A DNA stretch of 64,000 nt from Atriophallophorus winterbourni (taxonomy: Eukaryota > Platyhelminthes > Trematoda > Plagiorchiida > Microphallidae): assembly GCA_013407085.1 (NCBI GenBank), contig JACCGJ010001757.1:47396-111395 (forward strand). Direction: 5' to 3'. Every line of letters begins with the position of its first letter. The stretch's first letter is position 1. A program made the translations under genes and the position numbers. The notes below the pieces were generated by a model, which had not been told where the DNA came from, searched no databases, and worked only from the letters and a program-made list of their open reading frames with translations. This document shows positions 1 to 11,251 of this stretch, in pieces.

Positions 1-671
1 GGTGTTGCTTCTTTCTGTTCCGTCAATGTTGCCTTCCACACTGCTTTTCTGATCTCTCATTATCCTATTGCTGTACGGACCCTTGTGCTTATTTTGACCG
101 TGATTTACTGCGCACAATTTGTCGTAATCTCGATTGCGTGGGACGGTCGGACATTTGAACTTGATTTGATTTTTGACTCGTGTATGTAACTTGGTACGTA
201 CTCAATATTGTTTTGACATTGACCCGGATTTTACCCGGTTGACCCTAATATTTGAGGAATATTTTACTATATTTTGATTGCCTCAATACAGTACCGCGTT
301 TATAGACAAATCCGCTTATGGTTCTGATATACCTCTGGGATTTTGCGCGTCACTCAACTTAAGGCGTTTCATTGATTGTCAAATACAATCAAAATTGCTC
401 AAATAGACAGTACTAAATAGTGCTCAGTTAATTTGGTATGTTCATCCGTCTTCCCGAATTTTTATTTGACATTTTCAAGCAATCGTATAGCAGGTGGAAT
501 GTTCAAGAAAGGATTTACCATGTCGCTCGAGAACGAAGTCTCTAATGAGTTGGATCTGATTTTTTTGACACCTTTCCTGAGGACACTTTCACTAATGACT
601 CCCCACAGTTCATTTTCCCAATCTTTGCAAACATTCAGTTCAGTTCAGTTCAGTTTGAACAGGACAGTATG
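1..671. other. Unassigned sequence
   Basis: I recognise no gene, transposon motif or RNA here. Short open frames exist on both strands but none carries a familiar domain. The DNA is AT-rich with several runs of T. It could be the far end of a larger transposon whose coding part lies outside the window. Confidence 0.4.
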
Positions 672-871
672 TGACTAACGAGCCTATCGAGCATCCAGAA
701 TTTCTTTCGGTGGAAAGCTGCAGAGAAGCAACCACCACTGCCAAAGCGTTTTTTCTTATTATGATTTGGATATCCTCGACGATCGCGCCGTTAAGGGATA
801 AGCCAACCGAGCGTCCAGAATTTCCGTCTGTGGAAAGCTTCAAAGGAGCGCCCACCACTGCCAAATTTGGT
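672..871 (+). repeat. Imperfect direct repeat, two copies of about 70 bp
   Basis: The stretch at about 678-745 recurs at about 801-866. Both copies share the blocks CCAGAATTTC, GTGGAAAGCT and CCACCACTGCCAAA in the same order, about 122 bp apart. The + frame reads through both copies as PEFLSVES and PEFPSVES, so a repeated peptide is possible, but no start signal or domain supports a gene. Substitutions between copies show the duplication is not recent. Confidence 0.6.
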
Positions 872-1142
872 TCATTTTTTCTCTTGTATCTTCGTCGTAT
901 GTGAAGGTACGTCAGATGTTTTCCAAGCCGTCCTTTGGTCCCAGAATTTGTAGCTGCGACTGAGAAAAACGGAAAGGGTTTCTCTTCACCAAGCCGGTGA
1001 GAGGTTAGCTATGGAAAATTAGTGTGTACATTTAAAACATGACATTTAAAACGAGGCATTATATAAAACGATTTTTATTAAATCATGATCAACACCATAT
1101 AATTTAAAAATGAACAAAAAATGGACCATTCTGACGACAGAA
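872..1142. other. Unassigned sequence next to the RT relic
   Basis: No coding or RNA signal is recognised. The right part (about 1050-1142) may be the 3' untranslated end of the antisense CR1-like element that follows, because it directly abuts that element's C-terminal codons and is AT-rich. Confidence 0.3.
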
Positions 1143-2326
1143 AACCTGTATATTCAAAGGAAAAATTCTGGGAAAAGCCCAAGCCGCAAGGCATCTAAAA
1201 GCCTTTTGAATGCAGCTATTGATGTGCAAGCTATTAGTTCCTCAGGCAGCTTGTTCCAGCAGATTACCACTCTTTAACTGAAAAAGTGTTGCCTGAGATT
1301 CAGACGGCTGTGGTTTTTTGCGAGCTTCAAGGTATGTCCTCTAGTTGAGGGGTTGATCGCTCGAGAGAACAGTATTTGACAGCCCTCGTCGCCCAAGCCT
1401 TTCAGGATTTTGAAAGTTTCTATGAGGTCACCCCGTAGACGCCGACGCCGAAGGGAGAAGAGACCTACAGAAATTGGGCGTTCTTCGTAGGGTTTCCCAA
1501 ACATACCTTCAACCATTCTGGTAGCCAGTCGTTGGACTCTTTCTAGTAGCAATATGTCCTTTTGAAAGAAGGGGCTCCAGGCTTGCACGCAGTATTCTAA
1601 ATGCGGCCTGACAATCGCCGTATATAAAGGGATTAACACTTCCGTCGTTCCACATGTCTACAAGCCTAAATAGTTCTCCTTTAGCTCGTTGTGCAGCGGT
1701 GGCACACTGCGCAGTTCATTTAAAGTCCGCTATTACGAATATACCCAAATCCTTAATCCTCTGAATAGATTGAAAGTCGATCCTACCGTTATTCGCAGTT
1801 ACTGTAATTCTGTCGACTGCTGCAGACAGCAGATGACATTTACTATGGTTCAGAGTAAGATCCGAATCCTGCGACCATTTATTGACCTTTTCAATATCTA
1901 TCAACAAATCACCGTGATCACTGGATCCGGTGAATTTGACAGCAACAGCAAACATGTAGCAGGGACATGACAACTGCGATGCCAGATCATAGATGAAGAT
2001 CAGAAAGAGTATTGGGCTAATACTGAACCTTGTGGGACCCCACTGGTAACTGTTGCGAATTCAGAGGTAGTATCGCCTACACGGACCTGGAAGGATCTAT
2101 CACGAAGAAACCTGGATATCCAGTCGTGAAGCTTACCAGATATGCCTTTGGCCGCGAGCTTCATCCCTAGGAACCTGTGACTAACCGAGTCGAACGCCTT
2201 ACTAAAGTCTAAGTAAAAGACCTCTACCCGTCCGCCTTCATCCAGTTTCTTACAAACTCGATCTAAAAAGCATAAAGGATTTGAGAGACGCGAACTTCTT
2301 TTAGGAAAGCCATGTTGAACCGTGCT
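1143..2326 (-). pseudogene. CR1-like non-LTR reverse transcriptase relic
   Basis: Read on the minus strand, this is the second half of a CR1/jockey-type RT. The order is correct: QHGF near 2310, motif A (YLDFSKAFDSVSH) near 2180-2220, motif B (TSGVPQGSVL) near 2015-2045, then the thumb-region signatures HLEYCVQAWSPFFQKDILLLERVQ (1565-1630, partly quoted) and a tail resembling VICWNKLPEEL near 1230-1270. The frame shifts near 2000 and again near 1640-1715. The YADD-type catalytic box expected near 1970 is garbled (MFAVAVKF). The 5' end is cut where the inverted repeat begins. It is non-functional and has no endonuclease domain. Confidence 0.8.
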
Positions 2327-2938
2327 TGACAGAACCCATCTTTGTGTCATATTCGATTGCATTGCTTGCATCGGTTGCTTCTTCGGGAGAATTCTCGGTG
2401 AAACAATCATTCTCCGCAATGTCTGCATGAATACGTTGGCTTCAATTTCTGACTTGTGTTTGACAGCTTTTTGTTGTAGTGCTAGATACGGAGACGGATG
2501 TTGCGTGTCACACCGCGTTGGTTGATGTACCGTCTGAATTGTAAGGTTGTCGCGAATGTTCGACTGCACGAAGGCGGAGTCGTTCTTAATGTTCATGAGA
2601 CGGCGTTGTTAATCTCTGGTGGCTATGATCCAGCTTGAGTGGTTTCAGTGAGAGAGTCTGAATATTTGTAAATCGCGAGTTTCTAAGTCAGCTGATAAGA
2701 ATGAGACATTCAAATTGGTCGCCTGTCAGTGAACGTAATCTGAAGTGTTAACACTCTCTATGAATGCGGAAAAAAATCGTGGCATTACTCCTGACTAAAA
2801 TAAGACAGCGGTTACAAATATTAAGTAGAGATGATTGATTGCCAACTATTGCTTGAGTGATTCGACTCTCTCTTTAAATTTACGGTCAATTATTTTCTGA
2901 GGAATTCTTTAATTGCAATTTGTCTAATTCCTCTACAA

Positions 2939-3253
2939 TCAATTTACGAAACGACACTCAATCATTGCAGTCATCTCCAGGTCCTTGAGGTGGATCCGGA
3001 ATAAATCATTATGACGCCGGATCCATGTGTCGAAGGTCACATTATTATACTGGTCGAAGTGACATTCAATGATAGATGACTCAAGTGTTTCGATTGACAC
3101 TTCAGACAGAAACTTCGGATTAAGTGGACATGGTTGGATCCCATATCTGTCGCCAAGTTGCGATGTGCTCGATAAGAGAGACAGTTGTGCCAGGCATTGA
3201 ACTAGATGATATGAGAGACCAATCACACTGAGACAGAGAACAGAACAACACAT
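2939..3253 (-). pseudogene. Gag-like fragment of a gypsy-type element (left arm copy)
   Basis: This is a 104-codon minus-strand frame. Its C-terminal third (TFDTWIRRHNDLFRIHLKDL) resembles the conserved core of Ty3/gypsy Gag proteins of the form FxxWYxRxEDIF. The N-terminal third is hydrophobic and cysteine-rich and looks like a signal peptide, but the Gag resemblance explains the frame better than a secreted protein. The same frame lies in the right arm at 11252-11566, and the RT relic of a gypsy element follows on that side. No zinc knuckle is attached, so the fragment is not functional. The family assignment rests on one motif. Confidence 0.5.
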
Positions 3254-3724
3254 GATGGTTGCAAAATGATCAAGCCGAGAGTCAGGAGACAGGTTCGCAG
3301 GTCCTAGATATGGACAGGTTAAGTGTTCACATAGAGAACAGAAACGGGTAGACTTGTTTCAACCACGTGTGCAAATTAAATTTTCCAAGAGTACTTCAGC
3401 TTTGATATAAACTCGGTGCCCAAATGCGAATCGTTCGTTCAAAATCAAGAAAGAGATGTATATAGTTGGTCAATAAAATAAGGTTTGTTTGGGCGAGTGA
3501 TCTATCGTATCGTCCATGATGATGCGAAGGTAAATAATTCTTATATACATTATAACTCCTAGTTAATTATATTTGTTTTTCACACACTATTTGGCAAATC
3601 AACCATTGAACCTGGTCAAGCCTATGAGACGGATACACCCAAGGCTTATCATAACTTGTTTAGTGGTAAGGTAAAATCAGTGATGGTGGTTGACTGTTAC
3701 TTAGTCATGTTCCTGTCCTGACTA

Positions 3725-3775
3725 TCACTGTTATTATGACGAAGCTTCTGTGTCAGAAGTGAAACGTTACCAAAA
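3725..3775 (+). ncRNA. Degenerate hammerhead-like motif of a Penelope end (left arm)
   Basis: The order ATGACGA (3736-3742), a perfect 7-bp hairpin GCTTCTG/CAGAAGT-like stem, then GAAACGTTACC (3761-3771) matches the hammerhead layout CUGANGA, stem II, GAAA. The first core base is A instead of C, which should prevent cleavage. It is probably a solo relic of a Penelope terminal repeat. Confidence 0.5.
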
Positions 3776-3824
3776 CCCGCTCTAACAGAATGCACATACA
3801 TTTTACTCAGGATCAATTTTTGTT

Positions 3825-4190
3825 GCGAAATTTAAAATTTTGTTTTTGTATGAACCATGTGTGCACTCCGCCGTTTTGCAAAAGTTAACCAATATACTTT
3901 TGACGCAAGAGCAAAAATTCACATAAACCACCATGGTTTTAATAGGTTTTGTGATTGGTTTCATGGTTCTAGAGCGCGACCTCTCTTTAGGGTTTTATGA
4001 CGCCAACTTGCACCAGTGATTGACTTATGAGTTTACGTTGACTCATCATCTACTGAACTTAATGTGTGCGGACTAAACTCTAGATCGATATTGCTAATAG
4101 ATCGATAGAATTAACTTATATTCGAGAGGCGTTTTTCAGACACGTTCATATCGTAGCGAGTCAGAAGTCAAGGCATTCCCGACAGAACGT
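3825..4190 (+). repeat. Dispersed non-coding repeat 'A', copy 1
   Basis: About 365 bp with clear but diverged similarity to the inverted copy at 10311-10680 and to copies in every unit of the 7.1-kb array (from about 42330, 49435, 56535 and 63635). Shared blocks include the stretch around ACCATG-GTGCACT, CACATAAAC, TCATGGTT and GCGAGTCAGAAGTCA. No protein is conserved among the copies. It may be the untranslated or terminal part of an unidentified transposon. Confidence 0.6.
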
Positions 4191-4201
4191 TTATTAAGCT
4201 G
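4191..4201 (+). repeat. Target-site duplication flanking PLE1 (left)
   Basis: TTATTAAGCTG occurs here and again at 7050-7060, exactly at the two edges of the Penelope insertion. In the right arm of the inverted repeat, which lacks the insertion, the site occurs once (about 10300-10310, complementary strand). This confirms it as a duplication made on insertion. Confidence 0.9.
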
Positions 4202-4235
4202 AAAATATAAAGTTTGTAATGAATCTGTGAGAGTA

Positions 4236-4290
4236 GTTTATGGGTAACGTTTCGCTTCTGACACAGAAGCTTCGTCAGACCAAGGTTGTC
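4236..4290 (-). ncRNA. Candidate hammerhead ribozyme in the PLE1 3' terminal repeat
   Basis: On the minus strand, CTGACGA (4278-4272), a 7-bp GC-containing hairpin with a 3-nt loop (about 4271-4254), GAAA (4253-4250) and then CGTTACC follow each other. This fits a type I hammerhead with a very short stem III, and the short palindrome AACGTT could form stem III between two copies. GGT before the core can pair with ACC after the cleavage position to start stem I. Hammerheads are an established feature of Penelope-like elements (Cervera and De la Pena). Activity here is inferred, not shown. Confidence 0.6.
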
Positions 4291-4544
4291 AGTACGAACA
4301 GGGATCAAGCTTAAATTGCATTCACCTGACCAATCATACGCTTGTTAAGAACTGCACAGTCCATTGTGGATTCTGCGCTCGTTAAGAAGGACAGGCGCGT
4401 TCAATATCAACTGACGCACCACCACCCCTACGTGTCGTATAATCCCTTAATTGTTCTAGTCTTGGCAGGTGTGAATGACATCTGCTGACAGATTAGCGCG
4501 ATTGCGTAATCGGTGCGCACACTAGGGGTTACGCACGTTAATGT

Positions 4545-6994
4545 TTATCCGCTGCAGGACCGGACGCCAGATTGTGGAGATATCAGCCCCTCCACCTTAT
4601 TGACAGCATTCTTACCAGCCTTTGTTATCTCAACCGCCTCAGCGTGAAGTCGTTCCATGTATGGTTTTATTCCCCGCCTTATCACTTCTACGTTATCAAG
4701 ATCTACGCTGTGACCGGTGTCCAGCACATGTTCAGCTAGTGCTGAATCTCTTATCAGTGTTTGATATTCACTGGAATTGCGTGGCTGCTTACCGATTCGA
4801 TTTTTGTGTTCACTTATCCTAGTACTGAGTTCTCTGGATGTTTGTCCGATATATACTCCCGAGCAACCCTTACAGTTGATTTTATATACGCAATTCGTCG
4901 CGCAGCCTGAAGGTGTTTTATCCTTGAGATGCGTTAATAAGGATCGGAGCGTTCTACCCCTTTTATACGTTACTCGTATACCTGCGTTATTCAAGATTCG
5001 ACTTATCCCTTTTGACGCTTCCTTAACGTAAGGTATAGAAACTGTTGCACGCCAAACTTTTTCCGTTTTGGGTGCTGGGTATTTAACCCGTTTCAGTTGG
5101 CGTTTAATTAGGCTCTTAGGGTAACCATGATCAGCAAGTCGACGACTAACTTCTTGATGGGCTCGCTTTTTATCGGTGGCATCGCTGCACAAGCGTTCAA
5201 CTTTGTAGAGCAGCGATTTCGCAACTGAATTAAATACTTTTTGGGGGTGCGCTGATGAATACCTCAAGACCGCATCTGTGTCGATTGGCTTACGATAGAC
5301 CGTAGTGCTTATTTTACCATTCTGCTTTCGCGCGAGACAGTCCAAGAATGGAAGTGTCCCTTCTGTCGACTCAATCTCCTTTTAACTTGGATTTTGGGAT
5401 CCAGGTTGTTAAGGTAACTATGGAATGCTTCCAACCTGTCACGTTTCATGATGACGATGGCATCATCGACATAACGCCACCATATCTTTGGTCGAAGAGC
5501 TACATTTTTTAGAGCTAACTCTTCAAAATGTTCCATGTACATATCCGCTAACACTGGGGAAATAGGTGAACCCATCGCTAAACCTTCCTTTTGCTTATAT
5601 AACTGTCCATTAAACAAGAAGTGGTTCATATTCAGACAAATCGCTATACCGTTAACGATTTGCTGTACACTCAAGTTTGTACGATCTGCCAATGTCGCGT
5701 CTGAATTAAGTGCATTTTTTGCTAATTCTAGAGCGCTAGTAGTGTCCACGTTCGTGAACAGGGCGCTTACATCGAAGCTAACCATCATTTCATCCTCGTC
5801 GAGCGTTATTGTACTCAAACGACGAACGAAATCAAAAGAGTTCTTAATGAAAGAATCCCTGTTCCCGACTAGCGGTTTCAACAAATGAGCGAGATGCTTC
5901 GCTAATTCGTGTGTTGGGGATCCAATGCCATCCACGATAGGTCGCAGAGGGACGCCCACCTTATGTATTTTCGGGAGCCCGTAGAACCTAGGGGTCTGAG
6001 CAGATTTCGGGTATAGCCTGAACCATAATCCTTTACCTAGTTCCTCCTTGATTCCACGCAAGTATCTCGAAATCACCCGCTTACGGTTATTCATAATCGA
6101 CGTGGTTCTCCTGCTGTCAATAACTTCATAAGGACCTTCCGCAAGGTGTGATTCAACCTTATTTCTATAATCACTTTTTGAGAGTATCACCGTGGCCTTG
6201 CCTTTGTCGGCTCTAGTGATCACTATTCCCTCTTCTTTCCGCAGATTAAGAAGTGCTCGCTGTTCATCTTGCGTAAGGTTACACCTTTCTGGCTGTTGTT
6301 TCTTAATAATACTGGCTATACAGTTGCGTAATGCGTCTGCCTGTGTTTCCGGTAGCTGAGTTAAGGTAGATTCTACACATGGAATGATATCTTCAGGTTT
6401 TAAAACTTTTGTACTTAGTGAGAAGTTTAAACCTTTTTCCAACAATCTTTGTTCGGTCTGCGAGAGCGGCCTATCTGATAAGTTAATTACTTTAGAATAT
6501 TGTTTAGCACTGTTATCAAAAGAACTAGTAGAATTACATTTATCCTTAGATGTTAAAAGAGTGGCGAACTTACGTTTCTGTTTCTCTCTAATTTGCTCCG
6601 TCTGTGTGGCCAAGACCTCGGCGTGTTTTCCACAGTTTTTGCAGAAATCCACATCAGATAACTCCGCTCGCAATTCGGACTTCAACCTGGAGGCTTTCGA
6701 ACGCGCGTGTGTCAGGTTTTCGTTGGCCCTGTGAATCCTTCCTTTTAGAAAAACTTTGGATGCGGTTTCGGCAGCCTTCCTTGAATTGCGTCAATTATCT
6801 GGAGGTGTGACCACCAGATCCCTTGGTATGACTTTGTCGTGCTGACATCTCAGGTTAAAGACGCGATGATTCGTCCATCTGGCTTCTACTTGAGCTGTTC
6901 GTACCAACTTGCTGGCCAATTTGCGAACTCGTGGTTGGTAAGAGTCAGCAATGTAATGGAAAATGTTTGTGACAGATCGGGGAATCATAATCAT
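4545..6994 (-). pseudogene. PLE1 reverse transcriptase with GIY-YIG domain (broken)
   Basis: The reading frame runs from an ATG at 6994 to a stop near 4545, about 817 codons. It is interrupted by an in-frame TGA at 6791-6793 (a serine codon in PLE2) and by a frameshift near 5383. RT motifs are in order: RPIVDGIGSPTHELAKHL near 5890-5940, motif A FDVSALFTNV near 5755-5785, motif B GLAMGSPISP near 5555-5585, and the catalytic YVDD at 5462-5473. The GIY-YIG signature (VYIGQTSREL) lies near 4830-4860, preceded by a CxxNCxxC-type cysteine cluster. Penelope RT copies its RNA at nicked target DNA, and the GIY-YIG domain supplies the nick. Both domains look intact in sequence, but the two breaks prevent a single product. 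Confidence 0.85.
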
Positions 6995-7049
6995 GAAAAA
7001 ATAAAGTTTGTAATGAATCTGTGAGAGTAGTTTATGGGTAACGTTTCGC

Positions 7050-7060
7050 TTATTAAGCTG
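7050..7060 (+). repeat. Target-site duplication flanking PLE1 (right)
   Basis: Second copy of TTATTAAGCTG. Directly after it the sequence resumes the left arm of the inverted repeat (GTTTGAATCACACAC), matching the other arm without a gap. Confidence 0.9.
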
Positions 7061-7960
7061 GTTTGAATCACACACACGGTTCGCATGTCTTCACGGCCGG
7101 ATTGATTCTGAGATAATCTCTCAATACTCAAAATGTTCTATTTAAAGTGTCTAATATAACATCTGCAATCCAAGTCGATATCATGCCATGCACGCATTGT
7201 TTTTGTCACTCGGCGTAAATGAATTAACTGATAGGAGAAGGAGCGAAGGCTGCAGAAAGGTGCCTCAAAACCAGGTTGTTTCGAAATATGTAGCACGTAA
7301 GTCTATGATTTTTGTCATAGGGGGGAGCACAACCTTAATATAAATATAGTATTTATGATGGGCTCAAGAGGTTCATTATTAAAAACACACAAAAAACGGC
7401 CTCCATTAAATCAGTATCTGATAACCAGATTTTTGGCAAAACTCAGCAGAGGGAAAGATGGAGAGAACCTCTCCTATTTTACTCTATGGACACTACGGTT
7501 TTAATGCCTGAAAACGTTGAACGGTTGCCTAACATTATGCATTTAGATAAACCCCAACACTTCATATGATTCATAGCATAATCGATTGCTTAGCGAGTGG
7601 TGACGATGGGATTCAACCTTACCTCATCAAGTGCAGTAGAACAGCATTATTACAGCTCTTCACTATTTGCTTCTAGAGTGAACGCATTGGACTACGACAG
7701 CAGAGAGGGTCTTTTCTAAATTCTTGATCTGCTATTTTGCCAACCAAGACTGATCAAAATCTATATTATGTTTCACTCAGGCTTGAAGGGCTCAGTTCAT
7801 TTTAAAGGTTTCAGATCAAACACCTTTGAAATTCGCCGAAGCGCCAAACAAGGGCGCGTTCTTGCTCCAGCCTGTTCGGCATTTTCTTTGCTCTGCATAC
7901 TATTTACGCTTTTAGGAATAAGAATATAAGAAATTTACCTACGCACACAAAGTGGTGCGT

Positions 7961-7976
7961 ATATATATATATATAT
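7961..7976 (+). repeat. (AT)8 microsatellite
   Basis: Eight AT dinucleotides sit just inside the inner edge of the left inverted-repeat arm. The right arm has no such run, so it belongs to the spacer. Confidence 0.9.
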
Positions 7977-8194
7977 TCACTGCAATTTTCAAGGACATGT
8001 GTACCTATATGGTCTGTGAACTGTACTCAATTCCTCGCATTTGTTGACAGTAAACGGCTGTTTGTTCTTCAACGACTAATATTTATGGGTATTTCTATCT
8101 CTTTGTAGTAGCAGACAATATGCTGGACTACAGAAGCAAACATATATCTTTATGTTATCCGCAAATATAGAGTTGTTACATCGAAACATTTCCG

Positions 8195-8395
8195 GTACTT
8201 TATTTACATAAAAAAATGATCAGGAAAAGTACTGAACCTTGCGGAACGCCGCTATTTGCAGCGGTCGATTTTCATAGTGCATCGTCAACACCTACCTGAA
8301 TATTGCGATCTGTTAGGTAGTCATTTACCCAATTCAACAACTTTCCAATAAACCGATGGCTTTCAAGCTTCTCAAAGAGTTGTTGTAGTTGGCCT
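8195..8395 (-). pseudogene. Short CR1-like RT fragment in the inverted-repeat spacer
   Basis: On the minus strand the peptide around FIGKLLNWVNDYLTDRNIQV, followed after one stop by NSGVPQGSVL, is the region between RT motifs A and B of a CR1-like enzyme. Motif A and the catalytic box are absent, and the fragment stops at an RTE-like 3' end near 8395. About 220 bp to its left (7977-8194) carry no recognised feature. It is a scrap of a different CR1 lineage from the one at 1143-2326. Confidence 0.65.
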
Positions 8396-9560
8396 GATTC
8401 GGTCGATATCGACCATGGATGTACATCATAATCGCATGTTCTACATCTTTTTGAATGACTAAACAGTCCGATTTGGAAAGAACAATCTCTCCCACCGCAG
8501 TGGCAAAGATAGTCTGATCTCGTTTGTATAGCATCAGTTGCTCGCCGCCCGCGGGATCTGCGTTCAGCGGCCAAGAGCGGTATCTGCTACTCCCCAGCTT
8601 GCAGACGACGCTTTACACAATACCTCCAATGTGAGCGGTCAAAAGCAAGTTTTATGCAACTTGTCAGGTCAATGCCAAGTCCTTTCATATTAGTTTTGAA
8701 AACGTCTTTGTACCGCAAGTGCGGTCTTCCCAATGGTCGACATCCTAATTGCAACTCACCACACAGTAGGTCTTTCGATATAGGACCATTTTAAATTCTG
8801 TAGACATGACGTAAACTCCGCGGGCGGCGCTGTCGCAATAGGATAAACATGCACGGTAGACCAGCTTATGAAAGCACTTCACTATCAGTCACACTGTCCA
8901 ACCATGATATCTTCAAGATACGACGGATGCTTCGTAGACGAAAAGCATTCAGAGGCATTTCGTGTCTTGCGTGGGTGGTCCAGGATTCACTGCCGTATAG
9001 TAAAGCATTTAGTACCATCATCTTTGTCTTTAGAGTCAGTTTGCCGTTACCCCGAACACGAGAGTTCCATCGTGACAGAATGACTTCTGCTCTGCTAATC
9101 TGTTTATAAATATCCGTATAATGCGAGAGGTTATTCGCAATATTTGAACCAAGGTATGTGAAATGATGTACTGATCTAAGCTGTCAGTTTCCAACAGTGA
9201 CGATGGGAGCCGATACAGTCCGTTGACCAAGGACTTCGGTCTTGCTCATGCTAATTGTTAGCCCAATGTCTTTGCATGTCGACGAAAAACGGTCCATAAG
9301 AGACTGAAGGTATTCTCTGGAGTGAGCAATAAGGGTGTATCATCAAGAACCATCAGGGTTCGGATTAGCACATTCAGCGCATTGGTTTTCGCTCTCAACT
9401 GGTACAGGTTGCAAACGTTACCACCACTTTGTGTGCGTGGGTGAATTTCTTCTCTTCTCGTCCTGAAAGCGCAAATAATAAGCAAAGCAAAGAAAATTCC
9501 GAACAGGTTGGAGCAAGAACGCGCAGTTGTTTGGCGCCTCAGCGAATTTCAAAGGTGTTT
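8396..9560 (-). pseudogene. RTE-like non-LTR element, C-terminal half (broken)
   Basis: The minus strand matches the better-preserved copy at 33031-34330. It has an APTLF-like region and LRAKTNALNVLIR near 9360-9560, a degraded catalytic box where the other copy has FADDAAF, a YGS-E stretch, and near the 3' end an arginine-rich AAERRSRGRRATDAIQ followed by a zinc-finger-like CxxxxC-GLFSHSK-C motif (8450-8575). Several frameshifts break it. The piece 9419-9560 lies inside the right inverted-repeat arm and is mirrored at the inner end of the left arm, so the inversion junction cuts through this element. RTE is my best clade guess. Confidence 0.7.
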
Positions 9561-10310
9561 GAACTGGAACCTTTAAAATGTACTGAGCCCTCCATGCCTG
9601 AGTGAAACGTAATATGGATTTTGATCGGTCTTGGTTGGCAACATAGCAGATCAAGAATTTAGAAAAAACCCTCCCTGCTGTCGTAGTCCAATGCGTTCAC
9701 TCTAGAAGCAAATGGTTAAAAGCTGTAATAATGCTGTTCTATTGCACTTGATGAGCTCAGGTTGAATCCCATCGTCACCACTCGCTAAGCAGTCGATTGC
9801 GATATAAAGCTCATGATTTGTTGGGGTTTATCTAAATGCATAATGTTAGGCATTAAAACCGTAGTGTCCATAGAGTAGAAATAGCAGACGTTCTTTCCCA
9901 TCTTTCCCTCTGCTGAGTTTTGCCGAAAATCTGGTTATCAGATACTGATTTAATGGAGGCCGTTTTTTTTTTGTTTTTAATAATGGCCCTCTTGAGCCCA
10001 TCATAAATACTATATTTATATTAAGGTTGTGCTTCCCCCTATGACAAAAATCATAGACTTACGTGCTACATATTTCGAAACAACCTGGTTTTGAGGCACC
10101 TTTCTGCAGCCTTCGCTCCTTCTCCTATCAGTTAATTCATTTACGCTGAGTGACAAAAACAATGCGTGCATGGCATGATATCGACTTGGATTGCAGATGT
10201 TTTATGAGACACTTTAAATAGAACATTTTGAGTATTGAGAGATTATCTCAGAATCAATCCGGCCGTGAAGACATGCGAACCGTGTGTGTGATTCAAACCA
10301 GCTTAATAAG

Positions 10311-10680
10311 CGTTCTGTCGGGAATGCCTTGACTTCTGACTCGCTACGATATGAACGTGTCTGAAAAACGCCTCTCGAATATAAGTTAATTCTATCGATC
10401 TATTAGCAATATCGATCTAGAGTTTAGTCCGCACACATTAAGTTCAGTAGATGATGAGTCAACGTAAACTCATAAGTCAATCACTGGTGCAAGTTGGCGT
10501 CATAAAACCCTAAAGAGAGGTCGCGCTCTAGAACCATGAAACCAATCACAAAACCTATTAAAACCATGGTGGTTTATGTGAATTTTTGCTCTTGCGTCAA
10601 AAGTATATTGGTTAACTTTTGCAAAACGGCGGAGTGCACACATGGTTCATACAAAAACAAAATTTTAAATTTCGCAACAA
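10311..10680 (-). repeat. Dispersed repeat 'A', copy 2
   Basis: Inverted-repeat partner of 3825-4190. It is near-identical to that copy and clearly diverged from the array copies, so the arm duplication is younger than the split between the arm and array versions. Confidence 0.6.
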
Positions 10681-10727
10681 AAATTGATCCTGAGTAAAAT
10701 GTATGTGCATTCTGTTAGAGCGGGTTT

Positions 10728-10778
10728 TGGTAACGTTTCACTTCTGACACAGAAGCTTCGTCATAATAACAGTGATAG
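10728..10778 (-). ncRNA. Degenerate hammerhead-like motif of a Penelope end (right arm)
   Basis: Mirror of 3725-3775. It has the same perfect hairpin and GAAACGTTACC block and the same loss of the first core C, so the mutation predates the inverted duplication. Confidence 0.5.
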
Positions 10779-11251
10779 TCAGGACAGGAACATGACTAAG
10801 TAACAGTCAACCACCATCACTGATTTTACCTTACCACTAAACAAGTTATGATAAGCCTTGGGTGTATCCGTCTCATAGGCTTGACCAGGTTCAATGGTTG
10901 ATTTGCCAAATAGTGTGTGAAAAACAAATATAATTAACTAGGAGTTATAATGTATATAAGAATTATTTACCTTCGCATCATCATGGACGATACGAACAAT
11001 AGATTCACTCGCATAAACAAACCTTATTTTATTGACCAACTATATACATCTCTTTCTTGATTTTGAACGAACGATTCGCATTTGGGCACCGAGTTTATAT
11101 CAAAGCTGAAGTATTCTTGGAAAATTTAATTTGCACACGTGGTTGAAACAAGTCTACCCGTTTCTGTTCTCTATGTGAACACTTACCCTGTCCATATCTA
11201 GGACCTGCGAACCTGTCTCCTGACTCTCGGCTTGATCATTTGGTAACCATC

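Larger units (their letters stand above)
4202..7049 (-). mobile_element. Penelope-like element PLE1
   Basis: This 2.85-kb element lies on the minus strand. It is bounded by an 11-bp target-site duplication and is absent from the matching site in the other arm of the inverted repeat. It encodes an RT with a C-terminal GIY-YIG domain. The same roughly 50-bp stretch (AAAGTTTGTAATGAATCTGT through GGGTAACGTTTCG) occurs at both ends (4209-4253 and 7004-7048), like the partial terminal repeats of this class. At the 3' end it is preceded by a full hammerhead-like motif; the 5' copy starts inside that motif. It is near-identical to PLE2, so the family was active recently. Confidence 0.9.
2327..7957 (+). 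repeat. Left arm of large inverted repeat (interrupted by PLE1)
   Basis: The reverse complement of 9419-12180 aligns to this stretch almost base for base once the Penelope insertion at 4202-7060 is removed. The outer edge sits at the TGACAGAACCC block (2327 left, 12180 right). The inner edge is just after CACACAAAGTGGTG (7957 left, 9419 right). Substitutions and small indels are scattered, so the arms are old enough to have diverged slightly. Contents mirrored in both arms are a gag-like frame, a degenerate Penelope-end hairpin, the dispersed repeat called A here, and the edge of an RTE-like element. The parts at 2600-2938, 3254-3735 and 7061-7957 hold no recognised gene. Confidence 0.85.
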
